DNA of 64,000 nt from Prevotella sp. (GCA_022641735.1 JALCDQ010000005.1:1-64000), one strand, 5' to 3'. Shown: positions 1 to 10,413, counted from the first letter of the stretch. Numbers and translations: made by a program. The notes: generated by a model from the letters alone, not told the origin.

Positions 1-3
1 CTA

Positions 4-35
4 CAAAGATAGCAAAAATTTCCCTAATATCCAAA
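4..35 (-). promoter_or_regulatory. Reverse promoter firing out of the left edge
   Basis: On the reverse strand TATCTTTG (bases 11-4) matches the Bacteroidetes -7 box TAnnTTTG, and TTTG (35-32) lies 20 bases upstream at the -33 spacing. It points left, out of the window, inside sequence foreign to the adjacent SusC gene. It may drive a transposase or another gene left of base 1. Confidence 0.6.
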
Positions 36-48
36 TTTTCAATGACTT

Positions 49-2790
49 ATGTCATTGTTACTTGTAATAGAAAATTACTCCAGAAAGAACAGAGGGAAGG
101 GTATCCGCTTATCCCGAACTCACGTTACTACTAAGAAGGGCGCTAAAGGCACTGGTACTCACGTTGACTTCAGTGCTAACGTAAGCTTTGATAATGTAGC
201 TTACATGCCTGAGATTCAGAAGGAATTCGGTCCTGGTTATGACAACTGGGTACTCGGTTGTGCTGATGCATCAGCTCTCTCTGGCTTCCGTAATGTTCGT
301 GTTGACCGCAATGGAAACTCGATTACGACCCCTAACCGTGAGTCTTATTATACTTATGGTGCAAGATACGATGCCAGCAAGACCGTTACTTATTTTGATG
401 GAACACAACGTTCTTTCACTCCGGTAAGTGGAAATCAGTGGGCAGACATCTTCCGTACAGGTGTAAACCAGACTTATAACGTGGCTATTACCAATAGTAC
501 AGATCGTAACAACATACGTTTCTCCTACACCTATAATAATGATTTGGCCATGCAGTATAATTCTAACAACAACAGGCACAACTTCAACTTGAATGGTGCT
601 TTTGATGTTACTAAGAATGTAAAAATTAACTACACGGCTACTTATCAGGTTCAGTACATCAAGAACCGTCCTTATCGTATCAGCCGTTTGACCAACAACT
701 ACTCTGGTATGTTCGGTGGCTTCACAGATGTGAAATATATCCGTGAGCACACAGTGACAAGTCTTGGCTATATGAACAGTATCGCAGCAGTGAATGGTGG
801 AACAAACAACACCCTGACACCTGACGAGCAGTTCCTATACAGCCCAATGGGTTCTACCTCTCTGATTAGTGAGTATTTCTGGCAGATTCTTCGTGATAAC
901 CAGGAAGAATATCATAACCGTTTCATCGGTTCTGTAAATCCAACATGGCAAATCATTCCTGGTTTGACATTGAGCGGACGTATTGCTACTGACCTTACAA
1001 CGAATAAGATTGAGAATAAGAATTATGCATCTACTGCTCATATCTATTCTACCAACGGACAGTATAATGACTATTATGGAATCTCAAACGACCGTTATCA
1101 GATTGTCTATGGTGATATCATGTTGATGTTTGACAAGACATTCAATGAGAAACATAACATTACAGCCAATCTCGGTTGGACTGGTCGTCATGAGGAATAT
1201 TCAGCTACATCTGTAGGTACAAGCCAGGGCTTGAGCCAAGAAAATTGGTTTAACCTCGCAGCATCTGTAGGTACAAAGAGTGCAGGCATGTCTTATCAGG
1301 ATATGTTGAAGACAGGTATGTTCCTCACAGCAAGTTATGGTTATGACAGCTGGGCTTACTTGGAGGGTACAATCCGTCAGGAAAAGACCTCTACCTTGAA
1401 GACTGGCAACAACTCTTTCTGGTATCCATCAGTAAGTGCAAGTGTTCTCTATTCAGAGCTCTTGAAGGATAAGCGTCCATCTTGGTTGGATTATGGTAAA
1501 GTTCGTGCATCTTTCGGTGTCGTAGGTAATGCTCCTGAAATCTATTCTGCAAACAATGCTTACCGTCAGGGAACATTGAACAGAGAGACTACTTATATTT
1601 ATAACTATGTTCCTTCAGGAATCGGTAACGATAATATCAAGCCTGAGCGTAAGTATGAGTTTGAAGTTGGTTTGGAGAACAAGTTCTTCCACGACCGTTT
1701 GGGCTTCGAGTTCAGCTACTATTATAATGATATTAAAGACCAGATTCTTACAACAACTGCTGCCGCTTCAATGGGTGCTACAAGCATGTTGATGAATGTC
1801 GGTGAGCTTTCTAATAAGGGTGTTGAGTTCAGTGTATATGGAACTCCATATATGAATAAGGACTGGCGTTGGGATGTTCGTGCTAACTTAGGTTGGAACA
1901 AGAACACCGTGAAGAAACTGGCTGATGGTCTGGATGTCCTCTCTCATCTTTCAGTTGATAATGGCGCAGCCAGCTTGGAGTCTCACGTTGGTCAGCCAAT
2001 GGGTGACTGGTATACCTATACTTGGAAGACAGACGACAACGGTAACTATATCGTAGGTGACAATGGTCTCTATGTAACTGATACTTCAACTCGTCATAAG
2101 GTTGGTAACGCTATGCCTAAAGCTGTCGGCGGTGTTGGTACAACGTTGACATGGAAGAACTTCAGTTTGGATATGATGTTCGACTTCCGCATTGGTGGCG
2201 ATGTAATCAACTTGCCTTGGCAGTACATGATGGATACGGGTACTATTACCGATGCTGTCGGTGTACGTGATGCAGCAAGTGGTGGTGTATATTACTATTG
2301 CACAGGTGACGACGTAAGCGATAAGGCTTCTATCGTCAAAGTGAATGCTTCTGATGTTCCTAATTACAAACGTGGTGAGACCAAGATTAATGGTCACTAT
2401 GTATGGGATAATGGTGTAATTCAGAAGGGTGTGAAAGCTGACGGTACTCCTAATGATGTTATCGTAACTCAGTTTGAGATTAACGACAGTCAATATGGTT
2501 GGGGTACAAGTTCTACACAGAGCTATCAGGATGCTATCCAGAAGAACAGCTACTTCAAGTGCCGTGAGCTCAGTCTCGCTTATACTTTGCCTGCAGAGTT
2601 AACAAAGAAGTTTGCTTGCACTCGCTTGACGATTTCTGCTTTTGCACGTAACCCATTCTATATCTATCGCAGTATGAAGTTGTTCGACTCTGAAACAACT
2701 GATGGTACAAGCTGGATTTATCAGGCACAGATTGGTGGTTCTACTGCCAGTGCTCGTACGTTTGGTTTCTCACTCCGTGCAAGCTTCTAA
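49..2790 (+). pseudogene. 5'-truncated SusC-like TonB-dependent outer-membrane receptor
   Basis: From about base 124 the frame reads as the C-terminal three quarters of a SusC/RagA receptor. It starts at the VTTKKG motif that normally closes the plug domain and runs through the beta-barrel to a typical aromatic C-terminus (SLRASF). Compared with the complete SusC at 5474, about 245 N-terminal residues are absent: signal peptide, CarboxypepD_reg-like domain, TonB box and plug. The ATG at 49 and roughly the first 25 codons lie in unrelated AT-rich sequence with no signal peptide, so the product could not reach the outer membrane or gate the pore. An insertion-sequence insertion or a SusC recombination event is likely. 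The partner SusD follows after 36 bases and is intact. The substrate cannot be told from sequence. Confidence 0.8.
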
Positions 2791-2826
2791 TATAATTAAT
2801 TGAAACATAATAAAGACGAAAAAGAT

Positions 2827-4545
2827 ATGAAAAAGATATTTTTAATGGCTTTTGCAGGATTGGCTCTCATGTCGCTTGTTGCATGTTCTGATTCTGACTA
2901 TGATGAGAAATATGCCGATCCGTCAAAGACTACAACCGTAGGTGTGCCGCAGGTGTTTACGGGTATTATGTATAAAGGTAACACTTGGATGGATCCTATT
3001 TATTGGCGTTACTATACACAGTCAACTACCTCTGGTACATTCTCTGGTGTTATCGGTAACAGCAATGGTAAAGGCCGCTATAGAGGTGCCAGTGAAGGCT
3101 ACTTCAATATACGTTGGCAGAACTTCTATGATATGCTGGCTCAGTTCCGTTTGTTAGAGAAGAATTACAATGCTCTCTCTGAAGACGAGAAACCGGCTAA
3201 CACTATATTCTATTATTTAGGACGTACTTTGGTTGAATCACAACTTCATGAAGTGCTCTCTCTTTGGGGTGATGTTCCTTTCACAGGTGCAGGTACTCTT
3301 TGGGATACGAGTGACTACAATGGAGCTAAGACTCTTTGCGTTTATGATGATGACGTGACACTGTATAAGCAGATTCTTTCTGACTTGAAAGAGGTAGGCG
3401 ACTACTTTGCTGCAGGCAATCTGAATGCTGCTGGTTTGAGTTCTCTTACCCGTCAGGATTATACTACCGCTGCTGGCAGTTCTTCTCTTTGGCAGAAATA
3501 TGTAAACTCTCTCCGCCTTCGCATTGCTCTTCATCTTGCAACCAATGGTGACTGTGTTGCTGATGCAAAGGCTGCTATTGCTGAAATCCTGAACAACCCA
3601 AGCAAGTATCCATTGATTGACAGCAATGCCGAGAATATGGGCGTAAAAGCTAGTACTAAGACTGATGATTTCAACTTCGGTAAGAGTATGGCTCAAGCTC
3701 TCGCTGGTCGTGCTGAGGGTTCTGGTTCACAAGCAATGCTTGATGCTATGAATGTGCCTTCAACGGGTATTCCTGATGCTAATACTGACCCACGTATTGC
3801 AGCTATCTATGATTGCAATCCTGACGGTGAGTATGTTGCTTACAACGTAAAGCTTTCTGATACAGAAAACAGCAATATCTCTGATGCTAAGAACAAGGAG
3901 TATATAGCTCGTGGAATCAAGTCAGCTAACTATTATTGCTACGTTGACTCTGAGGCTGTTGCTGGTTATGCTTCTTATCAGGGCAACTCTAACCTCAATG
4001 GTATTTGGGTTAGCGCTGCAGAGGTTAGCTTGAGCAAGGCTGAGGCTTATCTGATGGGTTATGGCGTTACTGCTGATGCAGCTAAGGCTAAGACAAACTT
4101 CTTGCAGGGTGTTCAGCAGTCTATCGAGTATTACTGGAACATAAAGACTACAAGTTCTCTCTATAAGGCTGGCAACGACAGTTATAATGGCTATCGTGCA
4201 TTGACAGTACCTACAACTGCCGAGATTACTGCTTATGCTGAGAAGATTTGGAAGCCTACACAGGAATGTGTTGCTACACAGCTCTGGCTGAACTTTGGCT
4301 TTATGAATGAGCTTGAGGCTTGGAATGTAACTCGCCGTACGGGTTATCCATCTGTTCAGTTTGCTACTGATACTCAGGTTTCCAGTTATCCGACACCTCC
4401 AAACCGCTTGCCTTATCCAAGTGATGAGTTGAACTACAATGCTACCAATGTTCAGGCAGCTATCGCTAAGAACTATGAGGAGACCACTGGTTATTATACC
4501 AACCTCTTCTGGGCAAAGAAGACTTATTACAATCTCGTAAAGTAA
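2827..4545 (+). CDS. SusD-like surface glycan-binding lipoprotein
   Basis: SusD/RagB-family lipoprotein, the surface lid that works with a SusC channel in importing oligosaccharides or peptides. The start at 2827 is chosen because it gives a clean lipoprotein signal (MKKIFLMAFAGLALMSLVAC, lipobox LVAC, then an acidic SDSDYD export tail). The upstream in-frame start at 2800 would add nine charged residues before it. The 572-residue length and the helical body fit the SusD_2-like subgroup. It lies 36 bases after the truncated SusC in the same orientation, so it would lack a working local partner unless that gene is restored. A strong intrinsic terminator follows. Confidence 0.88.
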   Translation: MKKIFLMAFAGLALMSLVACSDSDYDEKYADPSKTTTVGVPQVFTGIMYKGNTWMDPIYWRYYTQSTTSGTFSGVIGNSNGKGRYRGASEGYFNIRWQNFYDMLAQFRLLEKNYNALSEDEKPANTIFYYLGRTLVESQLHEVLSLWGDVPFTGAGTLWDTSDYNGAKTLCVYDDDVTLYKQILSDLKEVGDYFAAGNLNAAGLSSLTRQDYTTAAGSSSLWQKYVNSLRLRIALHLATNGDCVADAKAAIAEILNNPSKYPLIDSNAENMGVKASTKTDDFNFGKSMAQALAGRAEGSGSQAMLDAMNVPSTGIPDANTDPRIAAIYDCNPDGEYVAYNVKLSDTENSNISDAKNKEYIARGIKSANYYCYVDSEAVAGYASYQGNSNLNGIWVSAAEVSLSKAEAYLMGYGVTADAAKAKTNFLQGVQQSIEYYWNIKTTSSLYKAGNDSYNGYRALTVPTTAEITAYAEKIWKPTQECVATQLWLNFGFMNELEAWNVTRRTGYPSVQFATDTQVSSYPTPPNRLPYPSDELNYNATNVQAAIAKNYEETTGYYTNLFWAKKTYYNLVK

Positions 4546-4573
4546 TCTGAATCAAATCGATTCTTATAATCAT

Positions 4574-4610
4574 AAGGGATGCGCTTCATGGGAAGTGCAT
4601 CCCTTTTTTT
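4574..4610 (+). terminator. Intrinsic terminator after the first SusD gene
   Basis: The arms AAGGGATGCGCTTC and GAAGTGCATCCCTT (one G-U pair) close a 4-base loop and run into T7. It lies 28 bases after the SusD stop. A closely similar hairpin follows the second SusD at 10297. Confidence 0.9.
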
Positions 4611-4759
4611 GTGTTTGGATTTTCATCTTTTTTATGGGATATAACCTTGATATTGCACGAATTCAAACACTTTTTCGTCTTCAAAATGTTAAATATTGGA
4701 GATTTATATTCATTTTAGTCTAATATATCAGATTATCTTTTTGCAAATTATACCCCATT

Positions 4760-4777
4760 TTTGCATAGATATGCAAA
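4760..4777. promoter_or_regulatory. 18-bp perfect inverted repeat, candidate operator
   Basis: TTTGCATA and TATGCAAA are perfect 8-bp arms around GA, in the long gap upstream of the second SusC. It could be a dimeric regulator site. It is about 575 bases from the SusC promoter, so the link is weak. Confidence 0.3.
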
Positions 4778-4921
4778 CAGAATATACGGGGCTAAAAAGG
4801 ATGGGGCTTCACATAGTGAACCTCTGAAAACAAAGTCGCTTATATCGCATAAGAGAGGCCTTTTCAGCGATGCCGATTTTTCAAAAATCTGAAAGTGCCC
4901 TTATAAGTAGTCTTTGAGGGT

Positions 4922-5050
4922 GCTAAAGATGGCTTTTTAGCTTGTAAACAACGATTAATAGGCCTGTAAAAGGTTACTAATGAGGTTGTCATTTGGCCAA
5001 ATGGGCTCCTCGTTAGGCCAAACGTGCCTACTCATTTGGCCAAACGTGCT
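4922..5050. repeat. Palindrome array, six units at about 22-bp pitch (atypical member)
   Basis: Units of 19 bp with 3-bp spacers start at 4922, 4944, 4966, 4988, 5010 and 5032. The first three belong to the GTAAA..TTTAC word family but are degenerate on one side (GTAAACAACGATTAATAGG at 4944, for example). The last three are built on TTTGGCCAAA or TAGGCCAAAC. The centres of the last three are 21 and 22 bp apart. This looks like a longer, mixed version of the 85-bp arrays found elsewhere in the window. Confidence 0.6.
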
Positions 5051-5333
5051 ATGTCGGAAGATGTTTTTGCATATTCTATGGGTAACTTGTATAAAAGTCA
5101 TTAACTATTTTAAGTTAAATCATTAATCATTCTTGACACTAAAATCTGAATTTAAAGGAAAAAACAAAGATTATTTGTAAATAAAGTGAAATAAATCAAT
5201 CTCGAGAATGACATTTACTATGATATAATGCTCAGAAATATATTTCATCTGACAACTATTATGTGTGCTATCCAATTTTGTGCGTACACAGTAAGAGATT
5301 AGAAAATTTTAATAAAAAAAATTTTCAGAATTA

Positions 5334-5363
5334 TTGTTATTTTAAAAAATTATATTAATTTTG
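5334..5363 (+). promoter_or_regulatory. Promoter of the second SusC/SusD operon
   Basis: TTG at 5334-5336, a 19-base spacer, then the -7 box TAATTTTG at 5356-5363. The start codon is about 110 bases downstream, leaving a leader of about 100 bases. Confidence 0.7.
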
Positions 5364-5473
5364 CATATCAAATAATTACTTAGCATAAGTCTAACATAAG
5401 TATAAAGAGAATCAACTCGGAAATAAAAGATGTATAAACTATAATTTATTATTGAATCCTAAACTAAATTGCA

Positions 5474-8400
5474 ATGAAGAAAAAAGAAAACGCTTTTAGG
5501 CTCTCATTGAGAGCTTTTTTAGCAGTCTTGATGATGTCCTTTGCTGTAAACCTTTCAGCACAGAACACAACAGTCAAGGGAACTGTAAAGGATGCAACGG
5601 GAGAACCTGTAATTGGTGCTACCGTTAAAGTTCTTGGTTCAACAACGGGTGTGATTACTGATATCGACGGTAATTATGCAATTGAGGCACCTGCAGGTGC
5701 AAAACTGGAGGTCTCCTATATTGGATGCAAGACAAAGGTCGTTCCTGCAGGAAGTGCGCAGAACGTATCCCTTGAGGAAGAGAGCACAGCTATTGATGAA
5801 GTCGTTGTTACGGCTTTGGGTATTAAGCGTCAGGCCCGTTCTCTGGGTTATTCAACTACTCAGGTAGGTGGCGATGCCCTTCAGTTAGCTCGTGACCCTA
5901 ACCTCGGTAATGCTCTTTCCGGTAAGGTAGCAGGTTTGACCGTTACGGGTAATGGTACTGGTTCTATGGGTACCTCTCGTGTAGTCATTCGTGGTAATGC
6001 TTCACTTACAGGTAACAATATGCCACTGTATGTGATTGACGGTGTTCCATTCGATAACACCAACCAAGGCTCTGCTGGTATGTGGGGTGGTTCCGATATG
6101 GGTGATGGCTTGAGCAATATCAATGCCGATGATATCGAGAGCATCCAAGTATTGAAAGGTGCTGCCGCATCTGCTCTGTATGGTTATCGTGGTGGTAACG
6201 GTGCTATCTTGATTACTACGAAGAGTGGTAAGAAAAATCAGCCGGTTGCGATTGAGGTTAATGAGAACCTCACTTTCAACACCATCTATGATATGCGCGA
6301 TTGGCAGGATAAATTCGGATTGGGTCTTGAAGGACAGAAGCCAACCTCTGTGACTGCAGCTAAGAAGGGCGAAAGCAACAGCTGGGGTGCTGCACTTGAT
6401 GGCAGTGACGCTGTGAACTTCTTGGGCGATACCTATAAATATAGTAATGTAGACAACTGGGATAAGTTCTATAACACAGGTATTACAACGAATACATCCG
6501 CTGCAATTTCCGGTTCTGGTCAGAACATCACATATCGCTTTGGAGCAACATATAATAAGGAGAAGAGTATTCTGCCAAATGCCGGCAACAGTCAGATTGG
6601 CTTGAATATGAATACTACTTATGATATTCTGAAGAACTTACACCTTACTGTAGTTGGTAACTACATATTCGACAAGTCTCAGGGTCGTGCTAACCTTTCC
6701 GATGGAAACGGCAATACAAACGCTTCTCTGATTTATCGTGGCAACTCTTTCGATATTGAGTGGATGAAAGGTACTACAGCCGGTTGGGGTACAAACCTCG
6801 ATGGCTCTGAAATGATTGGTGGTACGAATGTTTACTTCAACAACCCTTATTGGCTGCAGTATCGCAAGACCAACAACATGAACCGTAATCGTTTGACAGG
6901 TTCTGTTAATCTGCATTGGGATATTACAGACTGGTTGTATTTACAGGGCGCTGTACAGCGTGATGGCTATAACATTGAGTTTAAGCAGGTACAGCCTATC
7001 GGCGCAGCTGCTGACCCTAAGGGATGGATGGTTGAATATGAGAAGAACTTCTATGAGAACAACTATAACTTCCTGTTGGGCTTCAACAAGGTGTTTGGTG
7101 ACTTCTCAGTAGGGGCTACATTCGGTGGTAATAAGCAGTATAATGAGACTAAGCAGTATACGGTTACTGATGGAGGTCGTCCATTCGTGGTTAACGGACT
7201 TTGGTCAGTAAACAACCTTTCTGACAAGCGTCCTGCCAAGAGCACAGTTCATTATCAGGTGAATTCTCTCTATGGAACGATTGACCTTGGTTGGAAGAAT
7301 CAACTTTTCTTGAATCTTACTGCCCGTAACGACTGGTTCTCAACACTTGCAGATAACAGCAACAGTTATTTCTATCCATCAGCAACACTCTCTTGGGTGT
7401 TCACAGATACTTTCCGTGACTCACTTCCAAAGTGGTTTGATTTTGGTAAGCTGCGTGTAGGTATTGCTACTGCATCTAATGGAACTTCAGCTTATCAGAA
7501 CCTGCTTTTGTATAAGTTGAATGATTATACCGTTAATGGTGTGCAGACAGCCACTCAAAACAATGACAACAAGTATCCTAATGGAGCTTTGAAGCCAGTT
7601 CATATCTCTGAGTTTGAAGTTGGTTTGAACCTTTCTTTCTTCCAGAGCCGTTTGAACTTTGATATGGCATACTATCAGAAGAAGACTACGGATGATATTG
7701 CTGTTGTTACTACATCAAGCGCATCTGGTTATGGCTCTAAGGTAGACAATGTTGGTAAGGTAAAGAATAGTGGCTTCGAGTTCATGGTTGATGCTTATCC
7801 AGTTAAGACCAAAGACTTCACATGGAATTCTACTTTGAACTTCGCTTACAACAAGTCAGAAGTGCAGTATCTCGGTGGTGCCAGCCGTATTAGCATCGAT
7901 GGCGCTCAGAGCCGTAATGGTAACGTATACATCTATAACGTAGTAGGCAGTCCTTATGGTGAAATCATTGGTTATAAATATAAGAGAAACGCTGACGGCC
8001 AGCTCTTGCTGAAGAAGGGTCTCCCACAGACAGGTGAGCAGACATCATTAGGCAACGGAGTCTTTAAATGGACTGGTGGTTGGAAGAATACATTCACTTA
8101 TAAGAACTTCAATCTTGGCTTCTTGTTGGATGCACATTTTGGCGCAAAGTTATTCTCAGGAACTAACTATCAGCTCTATTATTACGGCATGCACAAGAAC
8201 ACTTTGAATGGACGTACTGCTGAAAATCCTGTAGGTTCTATTGTAGCAGCTGGTATTGATGAGGATACGGGCCAGGCTAACAAGGTTTCTGTATCTTCTA
8301 AGGATTACTATCAGGGAATCTGCAATGCCAATATCGGTGAAGAGTTCGTTTATAGCGCAGACTTCGTTAAATTGCGTGAGCTCTCTCTTGGCTATACATT

Positions 8401-8602
8401 CCCTAAGAGCATGCTTGCTCCTATGAAAGTGGTCAAAGGTCTGAGTGTATCTCTCATTGGTCGTAACTTGTGGACGATAATCAAGCATACTCCAAACATT
8501 GATCCGGAGTCTGCAGTAAATGCTACTAATGGCCAGGGCCTTGAGTTGAATGGTTATCCAACAACAAGAAGCATCGGTTTCAATGTAAATGTTAAGTTCT
8601 AA
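5474..8602 (+). CDS. SusC-like TonB-dependent outer-membrane receptor
   Basis: Complete 1042-residue SusC/RagA receptor, the energised outer-membrane channel of a SusCD uptake system. Domains in order: signal peptide 1-29 (ending NLSAQ), a CarboxypepD_reg-like beta-sandwich about 31-105 (VKGTVKDATGEPVIGATV), a TonB-box-like DEVVVTALG about 109-117, plug to about residue 250 (ending AILITTKSGKK), then a 22-strand barrel closing with GFNVNVKF. Its own promoter and a leader of about 100 bases precede it. The SusD gene starts 21 bases after its stop, so the two form an operon. The import substrate is unknown. The nearby ROK sugar kinase hints at a sugar, but it has a separate promoter. Confidence 0.93.
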   Translation: MKKKENAFRLSLRAFLAVLMMSFAVNLSAQNTTVKGTVKDATGEPVIGATVKVLGSTTGVITDIDGNYAIEAPAGAKLEVSYIGCKTKVVPAGSAQNVSLEEESTAIDEVVVTALGIKRQARSLGYSTTQVGGDALQLARDPNLGNALSGKVAGLTVTGNGTGSMGTSRVVIRGNASLTGNNMPLYVIDGVPFDNTNQGSAGMWGGSDMGDGLSNINADDIESIQVLKGAAASALYGYRGGNGAILITTKSGKKNQPVAIEVNENLTFNTIYDMRDWQDKFGLGLEGQKPTSVTAAKKGESNSWGAALDGSDAVNFLGDTYKYSNVDNWDKFYNTGITTNTSAAISGSGQNITYRFGATYNKEKSILPNAGNSQIGLNMNTTYDILKNLHLTVVGNYIFDKSQGRANLSDGNGNTNASLIYRGNSFDIEWMKGTTAGWGTNLDGSEMIGGTNVYFNNPYWLQYRKTNNMNRNRLTGSVNLHWDITDWLYLQGAVQRDGYNIEFKQVQPIGAAADPKGWMVEYEKNFYENNYNFLLGFNKVFGDFSVGATFGGNKQYNETKQYTVTDGGRPFVVNGLWSVNNLSDKRPAKSTVHYQVNSLYGTIDLGWKNQLFLNLTARNDWFSTLADNSNSYFYPSATLSWVFTDTFRDSLPKWFDFGKLRVGIATASNGTSAYQNLLLYKLNDYTVNGVQTATQNNDNKYPNGALKPVHISEFEVGLNLSFFQSRLNFDMAYYQKKTTDDIAVVTTSSASGYGSKVDNVGKVKNSGFEFMVDAYPVKTKDFTWNSTLNFAYNKSEVQYLGGASRISIDGAQSRNGNVYIYNVVGSPYGEIIGYKYKRNADGQLLLKKGLPQTGEQTSLGNGVFKWTGGWKNTFTYKNFNLGFLLDAHFGAKLFSGTNYQLYYYGMHKNTLNGRTAENPVGSIVAAGIDEDTGQANKVSVSSKDYYQGICNANIGEEFVYSADFVKLRELSLGYTFPKSMLAPMKVVKGLSVSLIGRNLWTIIKHTPNIDPESAVNATNGQGLELNGYPTTRSIGFNVNVKF

Positions 8603-8623
8603 TATTTCAAATAGATGACAACA

Positions 8624-10267
8624 ATGAAAAAATTTAAATATATTGCATTAGTTTCGGTATTCGCACTTGGTATGACAAGCTGTGGAGATTTCGGTGATAC
8701 CAATATAGACCCGGAACATCTTAATGAAGGAAACGTTCCTTATGCCATGCTGTTCTCCAATGCTCAGCATCAGGCATTAGGTTCTGACTGGGATATGTGG
8801 CGTACAGGTTGCATCTACGCAGCACAGTGGACTCAGCAGTTAAGTTCTATCGACTGGTGGGATTGGTACGCACGCTATGAGTGGAGTGATGGTTATTCAG
8901 CTTCTTTCTGGGACACCTTTAGCGGTGGCCGTGGTGCTATGCGTGATGTTACTACATGCTATGATAAGTGGAATGGTGTAGATGGCTATTCTGTGGATTG
9001 GAATATGGCTCGTGTTTTGCGTATTTATGCTTATGCAAAGATGAGCGACCTCTATGGCGACATCCCTTATACAGAGGCAGGTCGTCCGGCACAATTTTCT
9101 TATCCGAAGTATGATACTCAAGAGGAAATCTACAAGAGTATGCTTGCAGAACTTGATGAGGCTCAGGCTAACCTTAGCGGAACAGCTGTCATGGGCAGTC
9201 AAGACCTCTATTTCCAAGGAGATGGTGCTAAGTGGAAGAAGTTTGCAAACTCTTTGATGCTTCGTCTTGCTATGCGTCTTGTAAAGGTTGACCCTGCTAC
9301 AGCAAAGACTTATGCAGCTAAAGCTTATGCAAATGGTGTCATCACAGACATCGCTGATAACGTGAAACTAGACCATTCAGGTGGCCTTACCACCAATGAC
9401 TCTGCAGAGCCGTTTGCAAAGATTAATGCTCATGAAGACCGTGAGTTCTATTTGGCTAAGACATTCGTTGATATGCTGAAGAACACCAACGACCCACGTT
9501 TGTCTCTCATCGGAACGATTGCTCCTACACAGGATGGCAAGCAATATACTGATTGTCAGAAGAATACTTCTGGTATTTGGGGCAGTGATGACTATGGTGA
9601 TATGAGCTTCGCAGCTCAGAGAGGTATGCCTGTAGGCGGTTATAACAATAGTAAGGATAGTAAATACTTCGTTGGTCAGGTTGATGCAGACTTCAATAAT
9701 GCAGATTTCCTTGCTAACTATGGTGCTAAGATTTCTTCACCAAACCGTTATACATACTGTGACCCACAGGCTCCTACGTTTGTCATTACAGCAGCTCAGA
9801 CTGATTTCCTCCTTGCAGAAGCTGCACAGAGAGGTTATATCAGCGGTGATGCTAAGACATTCTATGAGAATGGAGTGAAGGCTGCTTTCAAGCAATTCAG
9901 CCAGTTCCCTCATCTGCCATCTTCTGTTATGGCTACTTATCTGCCGGATGATGCAGCTGCAAAGTATCTTGTAGCAAATCCTTTCAACGCAAGTAAAGCT
10001 CTTGAGCAGATTAACATTCAGTATTATATCACAACCTTCGGTGACCCTCATGAGGTGTTTGCTAACTGGCGTCGTTCTGGTTATCCAGTGCTCGCACCTG
10101 CTGCTATGGCTCCTCTGGATGGTCAATGTGCAACTGACGGGTCTATTCCTCGTCGTTTCCGCTATCCTTCTTCAGAGGCTCAGGTTAATAAGACCAACTA
10201 TGATGCAGCTGTTGCTCACATGGGTGGCGATACCTTTGGCACTCGTGTATGGTGGGATGCTAAATAA
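8624..10267 (+). CDS. SusD-like lipoprotein, partner of the complete SusC
   Basis: SusD/RagB-family surface lipoprotein (SusD_2-like), 547 residues from the chosen start. That start gives a compact lipoprotein signal (MKKFKYIALVSVFALG then lipobox MTSC). A second in-frame ATG at 8615 would add only MTT. The mature N-terminus GDFGDTNIDPEHLNEGNVP is typical of the subgroup, as are the TPR-like helical regions rich in tyrosine and tryptophan. It follows SusC by 21 bases and ends the operon before a hairpin terminator. It is expected to bind ligand at the cell surface and form the lid over SusC. Confidence 0.9.
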   Translation: MKKFKYIALVSVFALGMTSCGDFGDTNIDPEHLNEGNVPYAMLFSNAQHQALGSDWDMWRTGCIYAAQWTQQLSSIDWWDWYARYEWSDGYSASFWDTFSGGRGAMRDVTTCYDKWNGVDGYSVDWNMARVLRIYAYAKMSDLYGDIPYTEAGRPAQFSYPKYDTQEEIYKSMLAELDEAQANLSGTAVMGSQDLYFQGDGAKWKKFANSLMLRLAMRLVKVDPATAKTYAAKAYANGVITDIADNVKLDHSGGLTTNDSAEPFAKINAHEDREFYLAKTFVDMLKNTNDPRLSLIGTIAPTQDGKQYTDCQKNTSGIWGSDDYGDMSFAAQRGMPVGGYNNSKDSKYFVGQVDADFNNADFLANYGAKISSPNRYTYCDPQAPTFVITAAQTDFLLAEAAQRGYISGDAKTFYENGVKAAFKQFSQFPHLPSSVMATYLPDDAAAKYLVANPFNASKALEQINIQYYITTFGDPHEVFANWRRSGYPVLAPAAMAPLDGQCATDGSIPRRFRYPSSEAQVNKTNYDAAVAHMGGDTFGTRVWWDAK

Positions 10268-10296
10268 GACTGAATTATAAAAGTCACTTATATCAG

Positions 10297-10330
10297 GGGA
10301 TGTGCTTCTTGGGAAGTGCATCCCTTTTTT
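10297..10330 (+). terminator. Intrinsic terminator after the second SusD gene
   Basis: GGGATGTGCTTC and GAAGTGCATCCC pair around TTGG with two G-U pairs, followed by T6. It is nearly the same hairpin as the one at 4574, including the GAAGTGCATCCC arm. Confidence 0.88.
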
Positions 10331-10375
10331 CATGTTATAATAGTTTAATAAGGTGGATTTCTGAAAAAATATTCC

Positions 10376-10383
10376 TATCTTTG
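10376..10383 (+). promoter_or_regulatory. -7 box for the ROK kinase gene
   Basis: TATCTTTG matches TAnnTTTG, 30 bases before the start codon. I see no clear -33 element. It lies downstream of the SusD terminator, so the kinase is a separate transcription unit. Confidence 0.6.
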
Positions 10384-10413
10384 CAATCAATAGATAACCA
10401 AAAACTTATTATC

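Larger units (their letters stand above)
4546..5473. other. 928-base intergenic region, palindrome-rich
   Basis: No coding frame is supported here. It holds the terminator of the first SusD and an 18-bp inverted repeat at 4760-4777. Smaller palindromes lie at 4808-4820 (TTCAC-ATA-GTGAA), 4839-4853 and 4875-4889 (GATTTTT-C-AAAAATC). An array of 22-bp-spaced units occupies 4922-5050, followed by AT-rich DNA and the promoter of the second SusC at 5334-5363. The length and palindrome density suggest a regulatory region, but no regulator gene sits beside it. Confidence 0.6.
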
